Shown: positions 16,220 through 24,815, numbered from the stretch's first letter. The stretch: DNA of 27,965 nt from Butyrivibrio sp. (GCA_017996845.1 JAGOGF010000021.1:1-27965), one strand, 5' to 3'. A program made the numbers and translations. The notes: generated from the letters alone by a model not told the origin.

Positions 16220-16846
16220 TCACTTTCCGGCTTTCCTGAGATAGAATACCGCTAGCTGCGTTCGATCCCGCAGTTCCAGTTTGTCCAGAATATCACTGAT
16301 ATAATTGCGGACGGTTCCCTCACTTAAGAAGAGCCTGTCCGCAATTTCTTTATTACTAAGGCCTTCTGCAACAAGAGAAGTTATTTCCAGTTCTTTTTCG
16401 CCGATCTCATGCGCTGCAAAATCAAAGGTCTCCTGTTCCTGCAAAAGAGCTGGCAGTTTACTGGCTATTCCGCTTCCAAAGACACACTGCCCCTCATTCA
16501 CTGCACGCAGTGCAGGTATCAGGCCTTCAAAATCCTGTTTCAGAATATAGCCTCTGGCGCCCATGTTCAATGCCTTTACAATATACTCATTATCAGAAAA
16601 CGTAGTCAGAAAAAGAACTTTTGCATCCGGATTTCTTTTCAATACCTTCTGTGCCGCATCCAGACCGCTTTCTTCTCCCATCTGAATATCCAGAAGAAGT
16701 ACATCCGGGTGTTTCTCTTCATATAATTGCACTGCCTGAGCCGCGCTGATTCCTATTGCCAGTACTTCTATATCGCCGCTTGCTTCCAAAATTGTCTTAA
16801 GAGATACACTTACCAGTGCATCATCATCTGCAATTACCACCCGCAT
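16220..16846 (-). CDS. NarL/LuxR-family response regulator
   Basis: A 208-residue DNA-binding response regulator. The receiver domain (1-120) has the acidic pocket DDD (7-9), the phosphoacceptor Asp53 in LLLDIQM, Thr81/Thr82 in FLTTF and Lys103 in ILKQD. The C-terminal LuxR-type HTH (about 145-205) has the usual EITSLVAEGLSNKEIADRLF followed by LSEGTVRNYISDILDKL. It starts two bases after the histidine kinase stop, so the pair is co-transcribed and almost certainly cognate. The converging ABC operon is the likely target. An LnrK-like role is suggested by the neighbourhood. Confidence 0.95.
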   Translation of the reverse strand: MRVVIADDDALVSVSLKTILEASGDIEVLAIGISAAQAVQLYEEKHPDVLLLDIQMGEESGLDAAQKVLKRNPDAKVLFLTTFSDNEYIVKALNMGARGYILKQDFEGLIPALRAVNEGQCVFGSGIASKLPALLQEQETFDFAAHEIGEKELEITSLVAEGLSNKEIADRLFLSEGTVRNYISDILDKLELRDRTQLAVFYLRKAGK

Positions 16847-16848
16847 AT

Positions 16849-17946
16849 TTATTCCTCCGCGCTTTTTTTTGGCACCGATATGAATATCCGAAATCCATTG
16901 TCTTTGTCTATTCTGATATGCCCCTGTAACGCTTCCACCCGCTCCCGCATATTGCCCAGTCCCATTCCGTTCTGATCGCAGCTGCCGATATTATGCCCAT
17001 TGTCTTCCACTACCAGTTGATACAGCGCAGGGTGTTCCCGCAGCATCACATGCACTTCACTGCAGTCAGAATGCCTGATAATATTGGAAACTGCTTCCTT
17101 TACGGTTGCAATGAAACAAAAACGTACATTTTGGGGAACTTCCTGTACCAAATCATAATCAAGTGTTACATGGCATCTGTCCCGGAGTTGTTCGAGTGCT
17201 TCCTCCACGCTCAGGCGAAGATCAACCGAATCACCATGCAGATCATGTACACTCTCGCGTATGCTGTTCATGGCATGATTTAATGTAATATTCACTTCCG
17301 AAAGTTGTGAATGAAGCGGTTCCTGTTGATAAACCGTCTGCAATGCACCCATCTGCAGAATGGATCGTGTCAGCATATGTCCTACATGATCATGGATTTC
17401 CCTTGCAATGCGATTGCGTTCCTGCAGTGTGGCCATCCGCACCTCATTTTCCTGACTTTCCATCAGTATCTGGTTCTTATCCCGCAGCGTCAGATTCAGT
17501 TCCATATCGCTGTCACGTATTTCCTTCAGCCTGCAGATCAAATTCTGTTTCTGCACATTCTGAACAGCCATTCTGGCTGCTGCCGCGATGAGCAAAAACG
17601 CCGTCACGATCATTGCCGGGTTCGGCCGTATTCTTATCACAGGCCAAATTGCAGCAAAAGCAGTCAGCCACAGCAGGGAAATCTTTTTGCCTGAAATAGC
17701 CTGATTTCCGGTCAGTACATATCCTGCAGCCGGAAAAAAGAATATCAGTTCCTTCATCGGATACAGCAATACGCAAAAAAGGATAAGCAGCGCAGTATGC
17801 GCACGCCTATCCCTCCATCTGATACCGGCTGCTGCAAAAATGATTCCGATAAGAAGTGAAACCACAGACATACTGACATTTTTTTCAGTAAAAGAAAAAA
17901 GCAGGCATCCTGTAAGAATCAAACTCTGATCAATTGCTTCGCCCAT
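16849..17946 (-). CDS. Membrane sensor histidine kinase (HisKA_3 type)
   Basis: A 365-residue kinase of the NarX/DesK/LnrJ type. The N-terminal 130 residues are a membrane domain with four or five helices and very little outside the membrane, so the signal is probably sensed within the bilayer or through the ABC transporter. A coiled linker (about 130-178) leads to the H-box REIHDHVGH with the phosphorylated His185. The ATP-binding domain has KEAVSNIIRHS (N-box), EDNGHNIG and GMGLGNMRER. AGGAAGG lies nine bases before the ATG. The gene follows the parvulin lipoprotein gene by 34 bases with no terminator, so kinase and regulator may be transcribed with the two genes before them. Confidence 0.95.
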   Translation of the reverse strand: MGEAIDQSLILTGCLLFSFTEKNVSMSVVSLLIGIIFAAAGIRWRDRRAHTALLILFCVLLYPMKELIFFFPAAGYVLTGNQAISGKKISLLWLTAFAAIWPVIRIRPNPAMIVTAFLLIAAAARMAVQNVQKQNLICRLKEIRDSDMELNLTLRDKNQILMESQENEVRMATLQERNRIAREIHDHVGHMLTRSILQMGALQTVYQQEPLHSQLSEVNITLNHAMNSIRESVHDLHGDSVDLRLSVEEALEQLRDRCHVTLDYDLVQEVPQNVRFCFIATVKEAVSNIIRHSDCSEVHVMLREHPALYQLVVEDNGHNIGSCDQNGMGLGNMRERVEALQGHIRIDKDNGFRIFISVPKKSAEE

Positions 17947-17980
17947 AGCGCAAATCCTTCCTGCCTTTTATAACATTTCT

Positions 17981-19069
17981 TCAGTATGCATTTCCCTGTG
18001 ACTCCATGAAAAAATATTTGTCATATATTTCCCGAAAGCTGCTGGTCGCAATCCTGCTGTCATGTACAAGCTTAACTTTATCCCATAGTTCGGTATTAAG
18101 CTCTCTGGTAAGATTATCCGCAAAGTCATCATATTGTTTCCCGAAGGCTTCCTTTTTTCGCTCTTCCACGATTCTGACCTTATTTGCTTCGGTTTCTGTT
18201 TTGTTAAAGGTCGTCACGCATTTAATGATCTCATAACCATTTGTTGTTTCAATAATGCCGCTTACTTCATCTGTTGCAAGATTAAAAGCTGCTGTTTCCA
18301 GTGCAGCATCTTCTTCTCCTTTGCCAAAGGATATTGTCATATCATCCGCTTCATTATATTTTTCAGCAAGTGTTTCAAATGCAGTTTTGGATGCAATCAT
18401 TTTCTGGATCTGCTCCATTTTCTGATAAATCTTCTGCTTCTGGGCATCCGATACTGCTACCTTCTGTCCTTTTGCATCCAGGGTATATGTTTTGCAGAAA
18501 ATCTGCTGAACAGTCAGTTTTCTGGCTTCGTCATCACTGACTTCCGGATTGATATCCCGGATCGTGTACTGATAAAGTTTATCTGCAAGTGCATATTCAT
18601 CATACATCTGCGTAATGGCAGCAAGGGAAACATTATCCATTGCAGTCTTTTCCGTATCATTCAGCGATCCATAATACTCCTGTGCAGCCTTCTGCGCCTT
18701 TGCTTTCTCATCATCGCTGAGCATGATTCCATTCTGCTGCGCCAGAAGATTCATTGTTTTGATCTGTGATATTTTGGCAAGACACGATTCTTTTACACTG
18801 TTTTCCAGATTCTGTCCTTTTACTTTCGCATTCCAGATACCGCTTCCGAGTGTACTTTCATATTGATCCTGCGTATTGATCAGATACACCATAATCTCGG
18901 AAAGACTGCAGGAAGCATCCTCAATCCGGAAAACCTCATTTTCCCTTAATCCGGTCGTAAGAACTACCTTTATATTTTCTCCGGAAGACAGCTGCGGCAC
19001 ACATCCTGTCAGAAGTGTCACACAGCTGACTATTGCCATAAATAACCCTGTTTTCCTGATCAGATTCAT
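17981..19069 (-). CDS. Parvulin-type peptidyl-prolyl isomerase lipoprotein (PrsA/SurA-like)
   Basis: An extracytoplasmic foldase anchored by a lipid. The ATG at 19069 gives 362 residues. It overlaps the upstream stop codon (ATGA), and GGAAG lies about 10 bases upstream. A TTG at 19093 would add eight residues with no benefit. The signal peptide ends in the lipobox LLTGC with the acylated Cys23. Residues about 40-180 are helical like the SurA/PrsA N-terminal chaperone region. Residues about 180-300 form the rotamase domain, with VQQIFCKTY at its start, AFETLAEKYNEADD and SFGKGEED in the middle and TTNGYEIIKC near its end. The two catalytic histidines of active parvulins are not obvious, so isomerase activity is uncertain and a pure chaperone role is possible. 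It lies between the FAD protein and the kinase, a context that hints at an envelope-stress role. Confidence 0.85.
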   Translation of the reverse strand: MNLIRKTGLFMAIVSCVTLLTGCVPQLSSGENIKVVLTTGLRENEVFRIEDASCSLSEIMVYLINTQDQYESTLGSGIWNAKVKGQNLENSVKESCLAKISQIKTMNLLAQQNGIMLSDDEKAKAQKAAQEYYGSLNDTEKTAMDNVSLAAITQMYDEYALADKLYQYTIRDINPEVSDDEARKLTVQQIFCKTYTLDAKGQKVAVSDAQKQKIYQKMEQIQKMIASKTAFETLAEKYNEADDMTISFGKGEEDAALETAAFNLATDEVSGIIETTNGYEIIKCVTTFNKTETEANKVRIVEERKKEAFGKQYDDFADNLTRELNTELWDKVKLVHDSRIATSSFREIYDKYFFMESQGNAY

Positions 19070-20478
19070 TTGCTGTTTTCTTCCATTCTGCAAAGGATAC
19101 TGCGTGCAACACTCAATCCATTCGCGCTTGCCTGCTGTAAACCGCGGGTTACACCAGCGCCATCCCCGATTGCACGAAGACCACGGACACTTGTTTCAAA
19201 ATCATTGTCAACAATTACTCTGTTGGAATAGAACTTTACCTCTACCCCATACAATAAAGTTTCTTCCGATGCAATACCCGGTGTCACCTTATCCAGTGCC
19301 TGCAGCATTTCATCCAGATCAACCATAATTCTGTGCGGAAACACAAGGGAAAGGTCACCCGGAACAGCATCTTTGAGTGTCGGAATCAGATTGTTTCTGC
19401 AGAGTCTTTCTTCTGTTGTACGTCTGCCTCTCTTAAAATCACCATAGGTCTGTACCAGAATTCTGCCGCCGCACAGCATATTGGAAAGTTCCGCAATTTT
19501 CTTTCCATATTCAATAGGTGTCTTGAACGGTTTTGTAAAGTTCTTGGATACGAGCAGCGCAAAATTGGTGTTGCTGGTCTTGTAATCCTGTGCCTTATAT
19601 GCATGTCCGTTTACAACTGCAAGCCCGTTCTCATAGTACTCCGTTGCCACCTCTCCTGAAGGATTGGTGCAAAAGGTACGTACCTTATCATCAAATGTAG
19701 GTGTATGGTACACCAGTTTGGCCTCATACAGATTCTCGTTCAGAAACTGCATGACCTCATCACGCACTTCTACACGGACACCGATATCTACCGTTCCGGG
19801 CGTTGTTTCAATCCCGATTTCCTCACACTTATCCTTAAACCAGTCTGCGCCCTCACGCCCTACAGCGGATACTACCTCATCCGCATAAAACGTATCACCT
19901 TTATCCGTACGAATGCCCTTTGCAACACCATCCTCCACAATGATTTCCTCGACCATGGTATTGAACAAGAGCTCCACACCTGCTTCTTCCAGATGTTTTT
20001 GCAGTTTACCGTATATTTTGTAGCCTTCTTCTGTTCCAAGGTGACGGATCGGACATTCAATGAGCTTTAAATTGGCTCCGATTGCTTTTCTGCGGATTTC
20101 CCTGATTTCATTTTCTCTGTCAACACCATATACATTGGTATCTGCACCAAATTTCAGATAAATCTTATCTGACTCGTGGATCAGCTTTGCAGCCGTATCA
20201 TACCCGAGAATAGCAGGCAGATTGCCGCCTACGTCCGGGGAAAGAGACAGTTTCCCGTCTGAAAAAGCACCTGCGCCGGCAAAACCAGTCGTAATGGAAC
20301 AGGGTTTGCAGCCGACACATCTGCCCGTAACTCTTTTGGGACATTGCCTTTTTTCAATGGAACGCCCCTTCTCTACAATGAGGATATTCAGCTCCGTTTT
20401 TTTCTCTTTCAGTTCATATGCACAGAATATTCCGCCGGGGCCTGCTCCGATAATTACTACATCATATTTCTTTTCCAT
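19066..20478 (-). CDS. FAD-dependent oxidoreductase of COG2509 type, function unknown
   Basis: A 470-residue cytoplasmic flavoprotein. It has the Rossmann motif VVIIGAGPGGIFCAYEL (7-23), an acidic residue at the end of the second strand (VEKG, 35-38) and a second dinucleotide-binding segment at the C-terminus (LRAIGDGAGVTRGLQQASAN). A striking cysteine cluster follows the first motif: Cys46, Cys54, Cys57 and Cys60 in CPKRVTGRCVGCKPC. Next comes TGFAGAGAFSDGKLSLSPDV (64-83), which I recall as characteristic of COG2509 uncharacterised FAD-dependent dehydrogenases. The substrate is unknown. The cysteines could bind an iron-sulfur cluster, zinc or act in redox. It is translationally coupled to the parvulin lipoprotein gene and has its own promoter. 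Confidence 0.88.
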   Translation of the reverse strand: MEKKYDVVIIGAGPGGIFCAYELKEKKTELNILIVEKGRSIEKRQCPKRVTGRCVGCKPCSITTGFAGAGAFSDGKLSLSPDVGGNLPAILGYDTAAKLIHESDKIYLKFGADTNVYGVDRENEIREIRRKAIGANLKLIECPIRHLGTEEGYKIYGKLQKHLEEAGVELLFNTMVEEIIVEDGVAKGIRTDKGDTFYADEVVSAVGREGADWFKDKCEEIGIETTPGTVDIGVRVEVRDEVMQFLNENLYEAKLVYHTPTFDDKVRTFCTNPSGEVATEYYENGLAVVNGHAYKAQDYKTSNTNFALLVSKNFTKPFKTPIEYGKKIAELSNMLCGGRILVQTYGDFKRGRRTTEERLCRNNLIPTLKDAVPGDLSLVFPHRIMVDLDEMLQALDKVTPGIASEETLLYGVEVKFYSNRVIVDNDFETSVRGLRAIGDGAGVTRGLQQASANGLSVARSILCRMEENSK

Positions 20479-20541
20479 AAATAATGAATTGCCTTTCTTA
20501 TTTTAGAATCTTCTACAAAATGTTTGATTTGACAATTATAG

Positions 20542-20570
20542 ATTATAGCATGAAATTCCTGCGTTGTGCA
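20542..20570 (-). promoter_or_regulatory. Promoter for the FAD protein-parvulin-kinase-regulator run
   Basis: On the minus strand TGC-TATAAT (20550-20542) is a perfect -10 box with an extended TG. TGCACA lies 17 bases upstream of the -10 box as a partial -35. The leader to the ATG at 20478 would be about 57 bases. Confidence 0.7.
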
Positions 20571-20629
20571 GAGGGTGCTTATTCTCTTTTCCTTCCGTTT
20601 CCGCTTCTTTTCACCTGATAGATGCACCA

Positions 20630-20680
20630 AAAAAGATATGTGTCCATGCCCCTGCAGGCTGCATTTTCACATATCTTTTT
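20630..20680. terminator. Strong bidirectional intrinsic terminator after the sigma-factor operon
   Basis: AAAAAGATATGTG (20630-20642) and CACATATCTTTTT (20668-20680) are perfect 13-base arms. Within the loop, ATGC/GCAT and the palindrome CCTGCAGG extend the fold. T-runs follow on both strands. The upstream operon on the minus strand ends at 20720. Confidence 0.88.
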
Positions 20681-20719
20681 ACTGTCAGAAATATCAAATG
20701 ATCTGATATGACATCCCTG

Positions 20720-21028
20720 TTAACCGATGCAGAACCGGGTAATCGCATGTTCCCATGCAAAATCAATTCCCGCCAGTCCCATTCCGAAACAGATCATAAT
20801 CATTGTTAAAATGATCGCTGCCTTATCATAGGTAAAATGCTCTTCGCTGCGGTTTGCAGCCAGAATCTCCGTCCCAAGCAGAATAAACACGCAGGGCCAG
20901 AGGTGAAAAATAAACTGCAGTGATAAAGTCTGCCAGAAAATATGGATCAGATACAGAACACCCAGCAGCACCAGCGTCACGCCAAAGGTCAAACTCCCGA
21001 TACGGTGCTGTCTATTCATTTTCTCCAT
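20720..21028 (-). CDS. Small membrane protein, LiaI/LiaF-N-terminal-like (DUF5668-like)
   Basis: A 102-residue protein with about three hydrophobic helices: near 12-30 (FGVTLVLLGVLYLIHIF), 36-54 (LQFIFHLWPCVFILLG) and 68-92. The pattern GxxLVLLGVLYLI followed by LWPCVFILLGxEIL is that of the LiaI/LiaF/DUF5668 membrane family, whose members are often found with envelope-stress regulators. GGAGG lies nine bases before the ATG at 21028, inside the end of the preceding gene, which it overlaps by 17 bases. It is the last gene of the sigma-factor operon. Confidence 0.8.
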   Translation of the reverse strand: MEKMNRQHRIGSLTFGVTLVLLGVLYLIHIFWQTLSLQFIFHLWPCVFILLGTEILAANRSEEHFTYDKAAIILTMIMICFGMGLAGIDFAWEHAITRFCIG

Positions 21029-21560
21029 CTTTATGATCCTCCAGAAGTTCCTGCTTTTTACCGCGAATCATCATCATTCCTACCGCAACAATGGCAATGC
21101 CCACCAGAATCTGCGGTACATATCCGAATATACTTCCAATCATATTCCAGATTTCATGCGGCATGTAAGGGGCCAGCATCTCGTAAAATCCGCGCAGAAC
21201 CAGAATTGCACCGCCTACGATCAGTACAATCGCAAGGATCTTGTTATTTCGTATATTATTCTTCTGCAATCCCTTCAGACTTTCAAAATGATACAGATAA
21301 TCATCCTGCATATCATGCAGTTCTTCATCTGAAAGGTGTACCATATTGATCGCATGGAAAAAAGCATAACACCATACAATCAGATCCAAAAACATCATCG
21401 GTCCGATATTCAGTATGGTCGCAACAAATGCCACTGCACAGAACGCTCCGAGCAAACTGATTCCCTGCTTCATAAAACCCCAGTACATTTCTGCACATCC
21501 CGGAATCCATGAAAAAATAAATGTCCAAAATCCACTTCTTCTTTTTCTCATAATTATCAT
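21012..21560 (-). CDS. Multi-pass membrane protein, function unknown
   Basis: A 182-residue protein with four to five hydrophobic segments. Residues 8-75 resemble the TM2-type double-helix unit (a short basic start, FIFSWIPGCAEMYWGFMKQG, then a helix and a second hydrophobic stretch). A polar, acidic loop (about 76-105) is followed by two more hydrophobic stretches at about 108-130 and 142-165. The tail is charged. AAAGGA lies close to the ATG at 21560. It lies between the probable anti-sigma gene and the LiaI-like gene. No precise function can be given. Confidence 0.75.
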   Translation of the reverse strand: MIIMRKRRSGFWTFIFSWIPGCAEMYWGFMKQGISLLGAFCAVAFVATILNIGPMMFLDLIVWCYAFFHAINMVHLSDEELHDMQDDYLYHFESLKGLQKNNIRNNKILAIVLIVGGAILVLRGFYEMLAPYMPHEIWNMIGSIFGYVPQILVGIAIVAVGMMMIRGKKQELLEDHKDGENE

Positions 21561-21627
21561 AATCCTTTCCTGATTCTATCCTGTCTGCCTGTTTTCATTT
21601 TATTGTATCTATCGTTCGGTCCCTGTA

Positions 21628-22068
21628 CTATTTTTCGCTGTCCGTCATGATCATCCGATTGGAAAAATCATACAGATGACTGCAGAATGCATTGCTTTTT
21701 TCATTGATCTGATACATGACAGAAGATGTCGGATCCTGGACTTTCTGACTCGTCCAGCTGTCCGCATTTCTGACAGGTGTCAGAAACAGCATTGCTATCG
21801 CCGCCGCCGATACGGCTTCCACCTCGAGTACATATAGAAAGAATGCTCTGCGCCTGCTTTTCTGATATGCTGCAGGACGCTTTCCCGTTATTTCTTTTTT
21901 CACACTGAGATCTGACTGTTCCTGTTCTGCCGCCTGCAGAATCTCGTCTTTCAGATTATGCGGTGCATGGAGCATGGAATTTGTTTCCACTTCTGCGATC
22001 AGTTTTTTCAGTTCTTCCTCTGAGAGATAATTCCCCTCGTAATCCCGGTTCTGATTTTCTCTGCTCAT
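21628..22068 (-). CDS. Probable anti-sigma factor (single-pass membrane protein)
   Basis: A 146-residue protein starting at the ATG at 22068, which overlaps the sigma-factor stop codon (ATGA) and has AAGGAG eight bases upstream. Residues 1-70 are cytoplasmic, charged and helical (YLSEEELKKLIAEVE; HNLKDEILQAAEQ). One membrane helix lies at about 76-98 (FFLYVLEVEAVSAAAIAML), followed by a short outer part of about 48 residues. This is the layout of anti-sigma factors encoded next to ECF sigma genes. The zinc-binding HxxxCxxC motif of the ZAS class is absent. The assignment rests on topology and position. Confidence 0.7.
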   Translation of the reverse strand: MSRENQNRDYEGNYLSEEELKKLIAEVETNSMLHAPHNLKDEILQAAEQEQSDLSVKKEITGKRPAAYQKSRRRAFFLYVLEVEAVSAAAIAMLFLTPVRNADSWTSQKVQDPTSSVMYQINEKSNAFCSHLYDFSNRMIMTDSEK

Positions 22069-22625
22069 GCCCGTTTCTCCTTCACGCTGCTGATCTGCAG
22101 TTCCTCTCTGTAGATTCCTTTCAGTATCACCCTGGCTCTGTAAATCTGTGTCTGAATGGATTTCAGATTCTGCCCTTTTGCAGCTGCAATATCTGCAGGT
22201 TTCTGTTCTTTGCAAAAGTACAGATATGCAATTTCATCATAAGGAGGTCTCAAACTCCTGCAGTTTTCTTCCAGGTTTTTCTGTATCTCACGCTCAAGCG
22301 CTTCGTTTTCGGGTTCCCCGCCATCCGCTGCATATTCGTCTATCGTTTCATCCTCTGTCGGTACCATACGTCTTTCCGCTTCCCGGATATAATCGATACA
22401 TTTATTGGTTGCGATCCGGCATAGCCATGCTTTCCCGTTTGCACCGTCAAACTGCTCCCTGCTGCGGTAAGCGGATAAAAAAGTTTCCTGCGTCAGATCC
22501 TGTGCCGCAAAATAATCCGTTGTCATACGGTAGCAGACTGAAAAAATCAGATTCTGATACTGATCAATCAGTTCCGCCAGCCACTTATCTGCATCTATTT
22601 TATCCACCTCCCTTACTTTTTTCAT
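22065..22625 (-). CDS. ECF-type RNA polymerase sigma factor
   Basis: A sigma-70-family protein with region 2 (LIDQYQNLIFSVCYRM; DLTQETFLSAYR; KAWLCRIATNKCIDYIREAERR) and region 4 (YDEIAYLYFCKEQKPADIAA then GQNLKSIQTQIYRARVIL), separated by an acidic linker. The start is uncertain. The ATG at 22625 (MKKVREVDK; 186 residues) and one at 22688 both lack a ribosome site. A strong AAGGGAGG lies just inside the coding region, and the only in-frame codon at ideal distance is ATA. The protein is co-expressed with the probable anti-sigma factor through an ATGA overlap, and the two membrane proteins after it are likely part of its response. ECF factors of this layout commonly answer envelope stress. Confidence 0.9.
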   Translation of the reverse strand: MKKVREVDKIDADKWLAELIDQYQNLIFSVCYRMTTDYFAAQDLTQETFLSAYRSREQFDGANGKAWLCRIATNKCIDYIREAERRMVPTEDETIDEYAADGGEPENEALEREIQKNLEENCRSLRPPYDEIAYLYFCKEQKPADIAAAKGQNLKSIQTQIYRARVILKGIYREELQISSVKEKRA

Positions 22626-22729
22626 AGGTCTGCATCGGTATTTCAGCCCGGTTCTGATATCCTGATCTGCCTTTTTCAGCCCTCTCATTTATCATAACGG
22701 ATCATCGCAACAAAAATCTTCAGAATTTC

Positions 22730-22771
22730 AAAAAAAATGTGACAATTTGAAAAATCTCTCAAACTGTCACA
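22730..22771 (-). terminator. Intrinsic terminator after the LeuA-AraC gene
   Basis: Arms of 13 bases (22738-22750 and 22759-22771, containing GTGACA and TGTCAC, with one G-U pair) enclose an 8-base loop. Eight T follow on the minus strand (22737-22730). It lies 46 bases past the leuA stop. Confidence 0.9.
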
Positions 22772-22817
22772 TCCTTATCCTGCTTATAGACACTTCTACT
22801 GCTTCTGTAAATCAGAT

Positions 22818-24815
22818 TTATCTGGTCGAGCTGCGATACTGTACAGGCGTCATCCCATACTTTTTCTTGAACAGCCTGTTAAAATGCTCTACATTCTGAT
22901 ATCCTGCCGCTTCTGCAACACGTTCCACCTTCATGTTACCGTTGCGCAGAAGGGTACTTGCCTTTTTCAGTCGGATTTTCTTGACATTTTCTCCAAAAGT
23001 TACACCAGACTTTTCCTTAATATATTTAGACAGATACGGTTTTGACAGATAAAATTTATTAGACAGATCATCCAGTGTAACCGTCAGGTAATTTTCCTGA
23101 ATATAATTCACAATTGCATTGATTCGTTCATCTTTACTATCCCGGACATTTCGTACACTGTCAATCTGATTGACCGCCACCGCAAGCGCGTTAATGGATG
23201 ACTTGATGATATCCTCATCTGTTCCGACACCCCAGAAATTCCTGCCCTCCTGCGTAACACCTACATAGGTGACTGCTTTGGAGGATGATCCTCTTCCAAG
23301 TGCATGCTCTTCATAGGTTGTCAGTTCATAACTGATATCAAAATACTGCTTGATCGCATTGCTGACAGCATCCAGACGACCGTTTCCATTGGCTGCAACC
23401 ACATGCTCCTTACCTGCATGCAGAATCGTAACTTCAGCAAGGATTCCGTCTCCCTGTTTGAAATGACAGTCGATAATCTGAAATGCACCATCATTATGCA
23501 CATATTTGTCTTCAAAGATCTGATAGATGCGTTCCGGTGAAAGTTCTGCATGTTCCCGATCGGAGATATCCTTGATCGTATAGCTGACATCTTCCTGCAT
23601 GGCCTTGGGTACCATCATGCCATAATTGGTCTTCAGGATATAGCTGACACCGCCCTTACCGGACTGACTGTTGATTCGGATGACATCACCGTCATATTCT
23701 CTTCCAAGATCTTTCGGATCAATCGGAAGATACGGAACACTCCAGATCCCTTTATCCTTCTTTTGTTCATGCCATGCAAAGCCCTTGGAAATCGCATCCT
23801 GATGAGATCCTGAAAAAGCGGTAAATACAAGTGCTCCCGCATAAGGCTGACGCTCATAGATATGCATTCTGGTCAGTCTCTCATACGCCTCTCCGAGTTC
23901 CGTGATATGGCTAAAGTCAAGTTTGGGATCAACACCGTGTGAAAACATATTCAGGGCAAGCGTCACAATATCGACATTCCCGGTACGCTCTCCGTTTCCA
24001 AATATGGTTCCTTCAATACGATCCGCTCCCGCAAGTATTCCAAGCTCCGCATCGCTGACTCCGCTGCCTCTGTCATTGTGCGGATGAAGAGAAAGCACGA
24101 CTGCATCGCGGTATTTCAGATTCTTATGGATATATTCCACTTGTGTGGCGAAAACGTGCGGCATTGCTATCTCAACCGTTGTCGGAATATTAATAACCGC
24201 TTTGTATCTGGTATCCGGTTTCCATACATCCAGTACCGCATTGCAGACATCTACCGCATAGTCTACTTCTGTCCCCGGAAAACTTTCCGGAGAATACTCA
24301 AAGGAGAAATCACCCGATGTCTCATCTGCCAGTTTTTTCAGCAGCAATGCACCATCTACCGCTATTTTCCGAATTTCATCCTTATCTTTTTTGAATACCT
24401 GTTCACGCTGTGCTACGGAAGTCGAATTGTACAGATGAATGATGGCATGCGGTGCACCATTGACCGCCTCAAACGTTCTGCGGATAATATGCTCCCTTGC
24501 CTGTGTCAGAACCTGAAGCGTTACATCATCCGGAACCATCTTCTTTTCGATCAGGGTTCTGGCGAATTCAAATTCTGTTTCAGATGCTGCAGGGAAACCG
24601 ATTTCGATTTCCTTAAAGCCGAGTTTTACAAGCAATGTGAAAAATTCCAGTTTTTCTTCCAGACTCATCGGTTCGATCAGTGCCTGATTTCCGTCCCTTA
24701 AATCAACACTGCACCAGATCGGCGGTTTATCGATATGGTCTTTTTGTACCCAGTCATATGTAACTTTGGGCGGCATGAAATACTGTCTCTGATACTTCTG
24801 ATAATTTTCCATCAC
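22818..24815 (-). CDS. leuA: 2-isopropylmalate synthase fused to an AraC-type DNA-binding domain
   Basis: LeuA condenses acetyl-CoA with 2-oxoisovalerate, the first step of leucine synthesis. The protein has 665 residues from a GTG with AGGAG nine bases upstream; an ATG is the next codon. Residues about 30-300 are the HMGL-like TIM barrel, with DLRDGNQ (38-44), the metal-binding HPH (244-246) and GNGERTGN (273-280). Residues about 430-553 match the LeuA_dimer regulatory domain, which binds leucine in known enzymes, including [12 protein letters not shown] (477-488). Residues about 563-665 are not part of LeuA: they form a complete AraC/XylS double helix-turn-helix, with [20 protein letters not shown] (581-600) and [20 protein letters not shown] (633-652), then YGMTPVQYR. 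The fusion is in one frame with no break. The gene stands alone, with its own promoter and terminator. Confidence 0.95.
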   Translation of the reverse strand: MMENYQKYQRQYFMPPKVTYDWVQKDHIDKPPIWCSVDLRDGNQALIEPMSLEEKLEFFTLLVKLGFKEIEIGFPAASETEFEFARTLIEKKMVPDDVTLQVLTQAREHIIRRTFEAVNGAPHAIIHLYNSTSVAQREQVFKKDKDEIRKIAVDGALLLKKLADETSGDFSFEYSPESFPGTEVDYAVDVCNAVLDVWKPDTRYKAVINIPTTVEIAMPHVFATQVEYIHKNLKYRDAVVLSLHPHNDRGSGVSDAELGILAGADRIEGTIFGNGERTGNVDIVTLALNMFSHGVDPKLDFSHITELGEAYERLTRMHIYERQPYAGALVFTAFSGSHQDAISKGFAWHEQKKDKGIWSVPYLPIDPKDLGREYDGDVIRINSQSGKGGVSYILKTNYGMMVPKAMQEDVSYTIKDISDREHAELSPERIYQIFEDKYVHNDGAFQIIDCHFKQGDGILAEVTILHAGKEHVVAANGNGRLDAVSNAIKQYFDISYELTTYEEHALGRGSSSKAVTYVGVTQEGRNFWGVGTDEDIIKSSINALAVAVNQIDSVRNVRDSKDERINAIVNYIQENYLTVTLDDLSNKFYLSKPYLSKYIKEKSGVTFGENVKKIRLKKASTLLRNGNMKVERVAEAAGYQNVEHFNRLFKKKYGMTPVQYRSSTR

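Noticed and set aside
21628..22215. A longer, 195-residue version of the anti-sigma protein
   Set aside because: The first 49 residues overlap the sigma-factor gene in another frame and have no ribosome site. The ATGA overlap at 22068 with AAGGAG is far better.
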